NCBI RefSeq assembly: GCF_016093295.1
Contig: NZ_JAEDAL010000002.1
Span: 580,754 to 644,753, forward strand
Source: Inhella gelatinilytica
GTDB lineage: Bacteria > Pseudomonadota > Gammaproteobacteria > Burkholderiales > Burkholderiaceae_C
DNA: 64,000 bases
Direction: 5' to 3'
Part shown: piece after piece, positions 39,829 through 47,397 of the stretch
Layout of the letters: the number at the start of each line of letters is the position of its first letter
Numbering within the stretch: position 1 is the first letter of the stretch
The notes under the pieces: model-generated
What the model was told of the DNA's origin: nothing
Databases searched by the model: none
The model's input: only the letters and a program-made list of their open reading frames with translations
Translations under genes and position numbers: made by a program

Positions 39829-41528
39829 ATCGTGGGCTCCTCACCGTTGATCCAGGCCCGCACGATGTTGGCCACGGCCAAGGGGTTGTCTTTGGCCATG
39901 GCGCGGGCGCGTTGCAGCTTGGTTTGATCGAGCGGCGTTTCCAGACGCGGCATGGCTTCCACCGGCGCCGGAAGGACGGCTTGTTCCCCCACCACCTCAG
40001 ACAGCGTTGCTCCGGGCTTCGCTGTTGGGCCTTCGACCTCAACTGGGGGCGGGTAGGCCGCGCGCAGCGCAGGACGCACCATGCCAAACACGATGATGAG
40101 GGCCACGAGCACCAAGGCAGCGGGCACGGCGCCAAAGCCAATGGCTTCGCGCACGATGGGCTGCTGCCACAGCGGGGTGTCCACGGTTTCCACCTTGGGT
40201 TGCACGAAGGGGCTGCTCACAACCTGCAGCGAGTCGCCGCGCTGCTCGACAAAGCCCACGGCTTCCCGCACCAAGGCGGTGATGCGATCCATCTCCGCCT
40301 GCGGCAAGGCTTCGGTGGTGGTTTTTCCCTTGGCGTCGGTTTTGCTGCGGTGGTTCAGGACCACGGCGGCGGTGAGGCGTTTGACCGTGCCGGTCGCCAG
40401 ACGGGTGACTTTTACCGTCTTGTCGACCTCGTAGTTGCGGGTTTCGTCCCGCCGACTGCTGGTGTTGCCGCTGCCGCCCTGCTGAGCGGCCTGCAAGGGC
40501 CCGCTGGCACCGGTCACGGGCGCGGTCGCCTGTACCGGCGGCTGGTTGGACGAGGCGCCCGGAACGCCCGTGGGGGGTTGCACGTTCGTGTTCTGGCTCT
40601 CGTTCACCACGTGGCTGCGAAGGGTTTGCTGGGCGGTGTTGCCCTGATTGGGCGCATACGCTTCGCTGGTTTGCTCGCTCTGAGAGAAGTCGATATCCGC
40701 GGTCACCGTGGTGCGGAAATTCTCCCGTCCCACCAGGGGTTCCAGCAGCGCCTGAATGCGGGTGGCCAGGCTGTGTTCCAGGTTTTGCTTGTAGAGCATC
40801 TGCTGGGCGTCCATGCCCAACGCGCCCTGGCCGTCTTCGTTGTTGGACAGCAGCTTGCCCGTTTGATCCAACACACTCACGGCCTTGGGGTTGAGCTCGG
40901 GAACCGAGGCCGAAACCAAATGGATGATGCCGGCGATTTGGTTGCGATCCAAGTTGCGACCCCCTCGCACATGCAGCATGACCGAAGCGCTGGGCTTTTG
41001 CTGCTCGCGGAAGAAGCCCGTCTGCTGGGGAATGGCCAAGTGAACGCGGGCGTCGGCCACGTCGGCCAGCGCGGTGATGGTTCGGGTCAATTCACCTTCC
41101 AAGGCGCGCTGGAAGTTCAGGCGTTCGTTGAATTGCGTTTGCCCGATCGACGGTTTGTCCAATAACTCAAAGCCCACCAAACTGCCCTTGGGCAGGCCAT
41201 TGCTCGCCAGCTTCATGCGCAGGTCGTACACCTGGGAAGCAGGCACCAGAATGGTCCCGCCCGGCTCGCTGCGGTAGTTAACCTGCATTTGGGCCAGCTG
41301 GGCAATGACGGCGCCCCCGTCCTTGTCGGACAGACCCGTGAAAAGGGGCCGGTAGTCGGCCGTCCCGGTGCGGGTGCCCAGCAAGGCGATGACCGCAACC
41401 AGCAGGAGCAGGCCCAGGAAAAGGCCCAACTGGTTGCGGCGCGGCAGCGCCTTCAGTCGGTCGGCAAAACCGGGCTCGGTGCCAAGTGCCACGGGAGTGG
41501 CGGCCGTCGGGGCGAGGGTGGTCTCCAT
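39825..41528 (-). CDS. fliF: Flagellar MS-ring protein FliF
   Basis: A 567-residue inner-membrane ring protein, the first gene of the fliF-fliR series. It has TM1 (about 34-53), the YscJ/FliF domain (DYRPLFTGLSDKDGG, NFQRALEGELTRTI, ADARVHLAIP), a Gln/Ser/Gly-rich middle segment, the C-terminal FliF domain, TM2 (about 455-475), and a cytoplasmic tail that binds FliG (TKLQRARAMAKDNPLAVANIVRAWI). Divergent fliE starts 110 bp away. Confidence 0.96.
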   Translation of the reverse strand: METTLAPTAATPVALGTEPGFADRLKALPRRNQLGLFLGLLLLVAVIALLGTRTGTADYRPLFTGLSDKDGGAVIAQLAQMQVNYRSEPGGTILVPASQVYDLRMKLASNGLPKGSLVGFELLDKPSIGQTQFNERLNFQRALEGELTRTITALADVADARVHLAIPQQTGFFREQQKPSASVMLHVRGGRNLDRNQIAGIIHLVSASVPELNPKAVSVLDQTGKLLSNNEDGQGALGMDAQQMLYKQNLEHSLATRIQALLEPLVGRENFRTTVTADIDFSQSEQTSEAYAPNQGNTAQQTLRSHVVNESQNTNVQPPTGVPGASSNQPPVQATAPVTGASGPLQAAQQGGSGNTSSRRDETRNYEVDKTVKVTRLATGTVKRLTAAVVLNHRSKTDAKGKTTTEALPQAEMDRITALVREAVGFVEQRGDSLQVVSSPFVQPKVETVDTPLWQQPIVREAIGFGAVPAALVLVALIIVFGMVRPALRAAYPPPVEVEGPTAKPGATLSEVVGEQAVLPAPVEAMPRLETPLDQTKLQRARAMAKDNPLAVANIVRAWINGEEPTI

Positions 41529-41555
41529 AGCTGCCGATTTTTTGGGATCTGCCCC

Positions 41556-41582
41556 TTAAGTAGGCGCCAAACAGGCCGATAA
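41556..41582 (+). promoter_or_regulatory. Sigma-28-like promoter ahead of fliE
   Basis: A perfect sigma-28 -10 element GCCGATAA (41575-41582) is preceded by TTAA (41556-41559) at the standard 15-bp spacing. Transcription would start about 50 bp before the fliE ATG at 41639. It lies in the divergent fliF/fliE spacer; no equally good site is seen for fliF on the other strand. Confidence 0.7.
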
Positions 41583-41638
41583 AGCCAGCCCTTTTGCAGG
41601 CTTAGGAGCGTGTGGCGGGGCCTAACCTCTCGCCCATC

Positions 41639-41965
41639 ATGAATCCGGTCCAGCTCAAGCCCTTCGACTTTGCCGCCGCCGTGCAGCGTGCGGGGATGAA
41701 GCTGCCTGCCAGCGCGCCGACGGCTGCCTCCGCGGTTCAAGGCGGTAGTTTTTCAGAGGCCATGACCACCGCGTTGAAATCCGTGAGCCAGCAACAGTTG
41801 CAGGCCTCACAGCTTCAGCGCGAGTTGCAGTTGGACAACCCGACGGTGAGTTTGGAGGAGACCATGGTGGCCATGCAAAAGGCCCAGGTCGGGTTCCAAG
41901 CCGTCCTGCAAGTGCGCAATCGCTTGGTGTCGGCCTACTCCGACATCATGAACATGCAGGTTTGA
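41639..41965 (+). CDS. fliE: Flagellar hook-basal body protein FliE
   Basis: A 108-residue junction protein connecting the MS ring and proximal rod. The C-terminal half is typical: NPTVSLEETMVAMQKAQVGFQAVLQVRNRLVSAYSDIMNMQV. ATG 41639 (MNPVQLK) is preferred; a GTG at 41612 would add nine residues of doubtful homology. It is divergent from fliF and ends 5 bp from the convergent PilZ gene. Confidence 0.93.
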   Translation: MNPVQLKPFDFAAAVQRAGMKLPASAPTAASAVQGGSFSEAMTTALKSVSQQQLQASQLQRELQLDNPTVSLEETMVAMQKAQVGFQAVLQVRNRLVSAYSDIMNMQV

Positions 41966-41970
41966 TCGCG

Positions 41971-42675
41971 CTAGCGTGGCAAATTGCGCTGACGGCGCTG
42001 AAGCTGATTCAAGTACAGCGCCAGTTGCCGCTCACCCTCCGGGGGCAGGGTCACGAAGGTGCAACCCACGCGAACATGCTCCCGCTCCACACGCACATGC
42101 TGGACTTGCAGCGTGACCGGAATGCGGTGCTCAAGCCCCATTTCCAATTCAAGCCCCGTGAGCAAGGCGCCAGGCGCCGGCTTTTCGCAGGAGTCGGGCC
42201 AGTGCAAGGCAATACCGCCCGCGCTCAGGTCAAAGGTCCGCACGCGCAGTGGCAGTGCGCCCACACGGGGCATCAACAGTCGGGGGTGGTGCAGGCTGGC
42301 GGGCTGAACCCGAAACGTTTGCCGACGCTGGTGTCGCCGCAACTCTGACGGCAGCGCAACGCGCAGGGCAGGCAATCCGCCGGTTTCCACCAGCGAACGT
42401 TCGGCGGGCAGTTCGAAGTCCATTTGCACGCCGCCCTGGTGGGCGACGGCGTGTACCGGACCCTGCAACAGCCAAGGCGGGGCACTCAAGGTCAGGCCCG
42501 GAAGTCTCAAATCCCAGTTGTGCAACTCGGGCCGCACTTGCACGGGGAGCAGCTCGAGAGTGGGTCCGCTCGGGGCGATCAAGCGGACGAGCGTTTCGCG
42601 CTCCACCAACTCCTGCAGCCAGGCGGCAATTTCTCGCGGGTGCTGAAGGCTCAAGGCGGGGGCGGTTAGCGTCAT
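41971..42675 (-). CDS. YcgR-like flagellar brake protein (PilZ domain)
   Basis: A 234-residue cytoplasmic protein. An N-terminal YcgR-like split-barrel domain (about 1-108) is followed by a PilZ domain that binds c-di-GMP through RRHQRRQ (R114 and R118 of RxxxR) and DLSAGG (149-154, the DxSxxG pattern). In enteric bacteria YcgR slows the motor when loaded with c-di-GMP. It is the last gene of the fliS-fliT transcript, so the effector is made with late flagellar genes. ATG 42675 was chosen because upstream residues are unlike the family. Confidence 0.85.
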   Translation of the reverse strand: MTLTAPALSLQHPREIAAWLQELVERETLVRLIAPSGPTLELLPVQVRPELHNWDLRLPGLTLSAPPWLLQGPVHAVAHQGGVQMDFELPAERSLVETGGLPALRVALPSELRRHQRRQTFRVQPASLHHPRLLMPRVGALPLRVRTFDLSAGGIALHWPDSCEKPAPGALLTGLELEMGLEHRIPVTLQVQHVRVEREHVRVGCTFVTLPPEGERQLALYLNQLQRRQRNLPR

Positions 42676-42718
42676 GAAGTCGGTCGTCCTGCCCCAGGGC
42701 GACCTCCCTGGGGGGGCG

Positions 42719-43018
42719 TCAGTGTACGGTTTGGCCCCGGTGCTGGGCTTTGAGCCCCAACTCATCCATCCAGGGCTCGGCCAGCTGCCGAATCTCTGCG
42801 TCGTTGAGCAAGATGCGCTGCATGATCTTGGCCTTGAGCGGCGCTTCGGACGCGGTGAGGGATTGGGAGTCAGCCGCCGATTTCAGTTGCGAAATCAGCA
42901 CGGCGCAGGCCCCCTCCATGCGCACCACCTCGTCCCAGTCGCCCACTCGGGCGGCCTGCAACATCTGAGCGCTGGCCTGTTCGATGGCTTCGTAATAGCT
43001 GAGCAGTTGCGTGTTCAT
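42719..43018 (-). CDS. fliT: FliT-like flagellar export chaperone
   Basis: A 99-residue helical protein starting MNTQLLSYYEAIEQASAQML, with WDEVVRMEGACAVLISQLK and LNDAEIRQLAEPWMDEL. This fits the FliT fold that escorts FliD and, in enterics, restrains FlhDC. FliT proteins diverge widely; position directly after fliS (19-bp gap) and length support the call. Confidence 0.8.
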   Translation of the reverse strand: MNTQLLSYYEAIEQASAQMLQAARVGDWDEVVRMEGACAVLISQLKSAADSQSLTASEAPLKAKIMQRILLNDAEIRQLAEPWMDELGLKAQHRGQTVH

Positions 43019-43037
43019 GGCGATTGAATGCAAGGGG

Positions 43038-43475
43038 TTAAGCGGCCACGCGGCGGGTCTCAACTTGGGGGGCAATGGCCGACCAAGCATCGCGAACGGG
43101 CTCCAATAGCAGGCGCACCTCCTGAAGGGCGGCTCCATCGTCTCGCGCGTTGGCTTGAACCAGGCGCAGACTGGCGTAGCTGTACAGCTCGTGGAGCTGA
43201 CGGGCCAATTCACCGCCGGCTTCCAGATCCAGCCCGGCCTTGAGGCCTTCGTCCAAGATGCGCACGGCGCGACTGAGTGCGTGGGCTTTGAGTTCGCGCT
43301 GCTGGGCTTCGAGCGCACCTTGGGCCTGTGCCAGGGCGGTGAACAAGCCTTCGAAGAGCATGGCGATCAGCCGGTGCGGGCTGGCGCTGTGCACCTCGGT
43401 TTCCAGCCCGACGCGGCTGTAGACGTTGTTGGGGCGCTGGTGACGGGAAGCAAAGGGGGATGCGGTGCCGTACAT
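43038..43475 (-). CDS. fliS: Flagellin export chaperone FliS
   Basis: A 145-residue helical chaperone that binds the flagellin C-terminus. Family text includes SRVGLETEVHSASPHRLIAMLFEGL, KAHALSRAVRILDEGLKAGLD and LHELYSYASLRLVQANARDD. The ATG at 43475 (MYGTASPF) is the usual FliS start. It is separated from fliD by a strong terminator and has its own sigma-28-like promoter. Confidence 0.95.
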   Translation of the reverse strand: MYGTASPFASRHQRPNNVYSRVGLETEVHSASPHRLIAMLFEGLFTALAQAQGALEAQQRELKAHALSRAVRILDEGLKAGLDLEAGGELARQLHELYSYASLRLVQANARDDGAALQEVRLLLEPVRDAWSAIAPQVETRRVAA

Positions 43476-43498
43476 GGTGGTGTCCTGCGTATGACAGG

Positions 43499-43525
43499 TT
43501 TTCGGCGAGGTCTCGATCAACTTGA
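43499..43525 (-). promoter_or_regulatory. Sigma-28-like promoter ahead of fliS
   Basis: On the minus strand TCAAGTTG (43518-43525) is followed after 11 bp by GCCGAAAA (43499-43506), against consensus TAAAGTTT-N11-GCCGATAA. The fliS ATG is 24 bp beyond the -10 box. It explains how fliS-fliT-PilZ can be expressed despite the terminator after fliD. Confidence 0.65.
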
Positions 43526-43597
43526 GTCCATCAAAGCGGCGGAATGCTGGGTTCTGGACGCCTATTTCAGGACAAGTGGCTCGGTCTGGCAAGTCCA

Positions 43598-43631
43598 ACA
43601 AAAACGCCCACATTCAAGTGGGCGTTTTTGT
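43598..43631 (-). terminator. Strong terminator after fliD
   Basis: A perfect 14-bp inverted repeat, ACAAAAACGCCCAC with GTGGGCGTTTTTGT, surrounds a 6-nt loop (43612-43617). The terminal A/T runs give a T-tract in either direction, so it can work bidirectionally. It starts 18 bp beyond the fliD stop and cuts fliD off from fliS. Confidence 0.9.
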
Positions 43632-43648
43632 CGGGTACACGCGGGGAC

Positions 43649-45088
43649 TTACAGCTTGGACAACTGCTGATTCAAGTAGGACGACACGCCTTGCATCCGG
43701 CTCATGCTGCCATCCAGTGCGGTGTACTGGGCACGCAAACGGCGCTCAGCCAAGGCCACCCGGCGCTCCAACTCGGTCTCACGTTTGTCGTTGGTCGAGA
43801 TGCGATCCTGCAGCCCCTTTTGGCGGTTCGTGAGGCGCCCGTCCGTGGACAGCAGGGCGTCGGCCATTTCCCGCAAACGGAGGGCCAAGCCGTTGTTGGC
43901 GCTGTTGCCAGCATCTTCACCGCTGAGCAGGGCCTTCAAATCGGTGGCTTTGGCCACGGCGGCGTCCAGCTTCGTGTCGTTGACTTTGAGTGACCCGTCA
44001 CTGCTGGGGTCCAATCCGATCTCGGCAAACCGCGTCAGCGTGCCGCCCAGCGTGCTGGTACTGCCCGCCAGGTTGCGCATTTGGTTGATCAAGGACACCA
44101 CGGTGCTGTCCCCCTGCAGCGGCCCTGCCGTTTTTGTGGCGGCGTCGTAGCGGCTTTGATCGCGCAGCAGTTTCAGGGTGTCGTTGTAGGCGGCCGCGAA
44201 GTCGGTAACGGCCTTCTTGATGGCCGCCTTGTCCTGGCCCACCGTGATGGTGATGGGGTCCGCACTGGTCTTGCTGAGCGTGAAACTCACGCCTTCGATG
44301 GCCGAGCTGATGGTGTTGCTGGCGGATTCGATGTCCACCCCTTCGATCGTGGCCTGCGCATTGACGGCCGTCTGTTTGATCGAGCCGGTGTTGACGGGGC
44401 TGAGTGTGCTGCGGTCGTAGGCGAAAGCCGACAGGCCAGTGCCATCGGTGGAATTGCCATCGTCGTCCGCCACGGTGACGCGGAACGCATTGGCGGCGCC
44501 GGGGTCCACGCCTCGCATGACCAGACGAGACCCATTGGCGTCGGTCACCACGCTGGCCACGATGCCCAGCTTCATGGCATTGATCTTGTCGCGCACCTTG
44601 TCCAACTGGTCATCCCCCGAAATCACGGGGATGACCAGGGAGGTTCGGGCCGGATCGGCGTCGAAATTCACCTCCCCGAGGTTGTTGGTCGTGTAGGTGC
44701 CGAAATCAATGGTGATGGTGCCCGTTCCCGTGCTGGATCCCGTGGGCTGCGCGGCGGAGGCCAGGCTCTGCGCCGCGGCCAAACGGGTCACAGTCACCCC
44801 ATAGCTGCCGGCGGCCGTTCCGTTGACAGCACTGGCGCTCACGGCGGCCGCATTGGTGCTGCTGGTGGAAACCGCCCCGAACGTGTCCGCTCGCGTGAGT
44901 TTGCTGGCGGCATCCCGAAGGGCCGACAGGCTGGATTGCAGCTTGCCGTAGGCCGACAACTGGGTTTTGAGCCCGTCGGTGCGCTTTTGAAGCTGCTGGA
45001 TGGGGGCGCGCTCGACCGAAACCAGCTTGCTGATCAGGGACTCGACATCCAGGCCGCTGCCGATGCCGGCGGAAGTAATACTGGCCAT
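43649..45088 (-). CDS. fliD: Flagellar filament cap protein FliD
   Basis: A 479-residue hook-associated protein 2 that caps the filament and folds incoming flagellin. The N-terminal domain MASITSAGIGSGLDVESLISKLV, the central variable region and the C-terminal coiled-coil domain (RLTNRQKGLQDRISTNDKRETELERRV...LDGSMSRMQGVSSYLNQQL) are all present. The start at 45088 has GAGGAG 8 nt upstream; five extra residues from an earlier ATG are less likely. Confidence 0.95.
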   Translation of the reverse strand: MASITSAGIGSGLDVESLISKLVSVERAPIQQLQKRTDGLKTQLSAYGKLQSSLSALRDAASKLTRADTFGAVSTSSTNAAAVSASAVNGTAAGSYGVTVTRLAAAQSLASAAQPTGSSTGTGTITIDFGTYTTNNLGEVNFDADPARTSLVIPVISGDDQLDKVRDKINAMKLGIVASVVTDANGSRLVMRGVDPGAANAFRVTVADDDGNSTDGTGLSAFAYDRSTLSPVNTGSIKQTAVNAQATIEGVDIESASNTISSAIEGVSFTLSKTSADPITITVGQDKAAIKKAVTDFAAAYNDTLKLLRDQSRYDAATKTAGPLQGDSTVVSLINQMRNLAGSTSTLGGTLTRFAEIGLDPSSDGSLKVNDTKLDAAVAKATDLKALLSGEDAGNSANNGLALRLREMADALLSTDGRLTNRQKGLQDRISTNDKRETELERRVALAERRLRAQYTALDGSMSRMQGVSSYLNQQLSKL

Positions 45089-45120
45089 GGTGGAACTCCT
45101 CAACTCTCCTACAAATGCAA

Positions 45121-45150
45121 AGGGCGAACATCCCGATGGAGGTTCGCCCT
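45121..45150 (-). terminator. Terminator/leader hairpin between flagellin 3 and fliD
   Basis: AGGGCGAAC and GTTCGCCCT (45121-45129, 45142-45150) form a perfect 9-bp stem, with a further TCC/GGA pairing inside. On the minus strand it is followed by TTTGCATTTG. It stands 50 bp past the flagellin stop, and directly below a predicted fliD promoter. Confidence 0.7.
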
Positions 45151-45154
45151 AGGC

Positions 45155-45181
45155 ACTTCGACCGGTTCCGGGGGAACTTTA
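45155..45181 (-). promoter_or_regulatory. Sigma-28-like promoter ahead of fliD
   Basis: On the minus strand TAAAGTTC (45174-45181), 11 bp, then GTCGAAGT (45155-45162). The -35 box matches the consensus at 7 of 8 positions. Predicted transcription would begin around 45148, at the edge of the hairpin 45121-45150. Confidence 0.6.
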
Positions 45182-45199
45182 GGCCGGTTTGAGACTTTT

Positions 45200-46066
45200 T
45201 TATCCGCGCAGCAGTTGCAGGACTTGCTGAGGCAACTGGTTGGCCTGCGCCACCATCGCCGTACCCGCTTGCTGCAAGATGTTGGCGCGGCTGAGATTGG
45301 AGGTTTCTTGGGCGTAATCCGCGTCCATGATCCGGCTGCGCGCCGCCATTTGGTTCTCGTGGGCGATTTGCAAATTCGCAATCACGGCTTCAAAGCGATT
45401 TTGCTGGGCCCCCAGCGTGGCGCGTTCGGAATTGATCAGGTCCAGCGCCGAATCGATGCCGTTGATGACCCCGGCCAGCATGCCGTTGTCTGCAGCCGCG
45501 CCGATGATCATGCGGCCATTGCCTTGGTTGTCGGTACCCGCCACCGTGGTTACCGTTCCATTCACCGAGAGGTCGGTGGTGGTGAAGTCAATGGTGTCGT
45601 TGGCGGTGGTGTTGGCGCCAATCTGGAAGATTTGCGTTCCCGCCGCCTGCGCCAAGATGGCCTTGCCGTTAAATGTGGTGCCCTGGACGATGCGCTGGAT
45701 TTCTTTGGCCAGCTCGCCAAACTCTTTGTCCAGCGAATCTTTGTCGCTGTCGGAGTTGGTGGCATTGCGGGCCTGCACCGTCAATTCCCGCATGCGCTGC
45801 AGGTTTTCCGTGACCTTGGCCAAGGCGCCTTCGGCAACCTGCGCCAACGAAATGCCGTCATTGGCATTGCGAATGGCGACGGCCATGCCCCGAGCCTGCG
45901 CATACATGCGCTCGGCAATGGCCATGCCGGCGGCGTCGTCCTTGGCGGAGTTCACGCGCAAGCCGGAAGACAGTCGCTGAGTGGCCGTCATCAGCGAGCT
46001 CTGCGACATGTTCAGATTGCGCTGCGCATTGAGCGAGGCAATGTTGGTGTTGATGATCTGAGGCAT
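45200..46066 (-). CDS. fliC: Flagellin (third, most divergent copy)
   Basis: A 288-residue short flagellin built almost only of the conserved D0/D1 helices with a small central domain. It starts MPQIINTNIASLNAQRN, continues with QRLSSGLRVNSAKDDAAGMAIAERM and RNANDGISLAQVAEGAL, and ends ANILQQAGTAMVAQANQLPQQVLQLLRG. It differs from the other two copies in the second half (NSDSDKDSLDKEFGELAKEIQR) and is the least similar of the three. It is followed by a terminator. Filament subunit secreted through the flagellar channel. Confidence 0.95.
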   Translation of the reverse strand: MPQIINTNIASLNAQRNLNMSQSSLMTATQRLSSGLRVNSAKDDAAGMAIAERMYAQARGMAVAIRNANDGISLAQVAEGALAKVTENLQRMRELTVQARNATNSDSDKDSLDKEFGELAKEIQRIVQGTTFNGKAILAQAAGTQIFQIGANTTANDTIDFTTTDLSVNGTVTTVAGTDNQGNGRMIIGAAADNGMLAGVINGIDSALDLINSERATLGAQQNRFEAVIANLQIAHENQMAARSRIMDADYAQETSNLSRANILQQAGTAMVAQANQLPQQVLQLLRG

Positions 46067-46121
46067 GAGCGCACTCCTTGCGTCGGGGTCGCCGCACCCG
46101 CGGCGGGAACGGCCGACTCAA

Positions 46122-46148
46122 AGGTCGACGCGTTGACGCAGATTTTTG
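46122..46148 (-). promoter_or_regulatory. Possible sigma-28-like promoter ahead of the third flagellin
   Basis: On the minus strand CAAAAATC (46141-46148), 11 bp, then GTCGACCT (46122-46129). It shares the GTCGA core and spacing with the neighbouring late promoters, but the match is partial. It would start transcription about 50 bp before the ATG. Confidence 0.4.
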
Positions 46149-46213
46149 GAGCGCTCGCTGCACCGCAATCGGTGGAAAAGGCCGAGGTTTCCGGTGCAAT
46201 CCGAAACCGAGAA

Positions 46214-46241
46214 ACGTCCCGCCCACACCCTGGCGGGACGT
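46214..46241 (-). terminator. Terminator after the second flagellin
   Basis: ACGTCCCGCC and GGCGGGACGT form a perfect 10-bp stem around an 8-nt loop. On the minus strand TTTCTCGGTTT follows. It lies 35 bp past the flagellin stop. Confidence 0.8.
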
Positions 46242-46275
46242 CTTGTGCCTTCGTTTCGCGTCAGCGGAGAGGGGC

Positions 46276-47112
46276 TTAGCCGCGCAATAGCGTCAGCACG
46301 CCCTGCGGCATGGCATTGGCCTGAGCAATCATGGAGTTGCCGGCCTGCTGCAGGATGTTGGCGCGGCTCAGGTTCGCCGTTTCGACTGCGAAGTCCGCAT
46401 CGACGATGCGGCTGCGCGCAGCGGTTTGGTTTTCGTGCGCCACCATCAAGTTGCTGATGACCGCTTCGAAGCGGTTTTGCGTGGCCCCGTAAACGGCTCG
46501 TTCCCCGTTGACCTTGTTCAGGGCGAGGTCAATGTTGTCGATCACCGTCTTGAGGGCGGCCACGTCTCCCGTGAGGTTGGAGCCGGTGACGGCTTGAATG
46601 TCAACGTCCGCCGAAAAGTCCGACGTGGTGACGATGATTTCGTCGTTGCCGGTCGTGTTGGCACCGATTTGGAACAGGAGGGCTCCCGCATCTGCGCCCA
46701 CGATGGCTTTGCCGTTAAACGTCGTGCCGGCCAGTACGCGGCCAATCTCGGAGCCCAATTGTTGGTACTCCTTGTCCAGCGAAGCCTTGTCGGCATCGGT
46801 GTTGGTGGCGTTGCGCGCTTGCACCGCCAATTCGCGCATGCGCTGCAGGGCATCGCCCACTTTGGACAGGGCCCCTTCGGCCACTTGTGCCATGGAGATG
46901 CCGTCGTTGGCATTGCGGATGGCTACCGCCATGCCGCGCGCCTGGGCATTCATGCGCTCGGAAATGGCGAGACCGGCGGCGTCGTCCTTGGCGGAGTTGA
47001 CGCGCAGTCCCGAAGACAGGCGCTGGGTGCTGACCAGCAAGGAAGCCTGGCTGGTGGCGGTGTTTCGCTGCGCGTTCAGCGAAGCGATGTTGGTGTTGAT
47101 GATGGCAGGCAT
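46276..47112 (-). CDS. fliC: Flagellin (second copy)
   Basis: A 278-residue short flagellin with D0/D1 only. It starts MPAIINTNIASLNAQRN, has LAISERMNAQARGMAVAIRN and NATNTDADKASLDKEYQQLGSEIGRVLAG, and ends GVLTLLRG. It is very similar to the copy at 47398 over its whole length, which suggests a fairly recent duplication. The central region (about 160-200) is where the copies differ most. Own promoter and terminator, so monocistronic. Confidence 0.95.
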   Translation of the reverse strand: MPAIINTNIASLNAQRNTATSQASLLVSTQRLSSGLRVNSAKDDAAGLAISERMNAQARGMAVAIRNANDGISMAQVAEGALSKVGDALQRMRELAVQARNATNTDADKASLDKEYQQLGSEIGRVLAGTTFNGKAIVGADAGALLFQIGANTTGNDEIIVTTSDFSADVDIQAVTGSNLTGDVAALKTVIDNIDLALNKVNGERAVYGATQNRFEAVISNLMVAHENQTAARSRIVDADFAVETANLSRANILQQAGNSMIAQANAMPQGVLTLLRG

Positions 47113-47186
47113 GACGCTTTCCTCTCAAGTGAAGGCCGAAGGAACTGCAAAGCGGGTGATGCGAAATGCAGCATCCGGTAGGCAGG

Positions 47187-47213
47187 TTTTCGACGCAGAG
47201 GAGAGCGACTTAA
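47187..47213 (-). promoter_or_regulatory. Sigma-28-like promoter ahead of the second flagellin
   Basis: On the minus strand TTAA (47210-47213) is followed after 15 bp by GTCGAAAA (47187-47194), against TAAA-N15-GCCGATAA. The flagellin ATG is about 70 bp downstream of the likely start site. Confidence 0.6.
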
Positions 47214-47335
47214 GCCGCAAGTCCGCCAGCGATCCCTTGAAATGACCGCCGTCTTCCCCCTAATAAAAGGGTTAGGGTTCGGACGGGGTCAGGGAGGTCC
47301 TTGTGCTGGAGGGCTCCGACTCGCCGGTTCAGGCG

Positions 47336-47357
47336 CCGGCGGCGCCCGGGCCGCCGG
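47336..47357 (-). other. GC-rich hairpin after the first flagellin
   Basis: CCGGCGGC and GCCGCCGG form an 8-bp stem around a 6-nt loop, about 40 bp after the flagellin stop at 47398. No T-tract follows, so it is either a poor terminator or a Rho-dependent/mRNA-protecting structure. Confidence 0.4.
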
Positions 47358-47397
47358 TTGACCGGCCTCGCCAGAGATCAGCGAAGCCGGCCAGGCG

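Noticed and set aside
44081..46279. A 732-codon plus-strand open frame through fliD and flagellin
   Set aside because: Antisense shadow of fliD and the third flagellin, with no recognisable motif and typical mirror composition.
47281..47397. Small coding region between flagellins 1 and 2
   Set aside because: Short open frames here are very GC/Arg-rich and lack ribosome sites; the stretch is better explained by the hairpin at 47336-47357.
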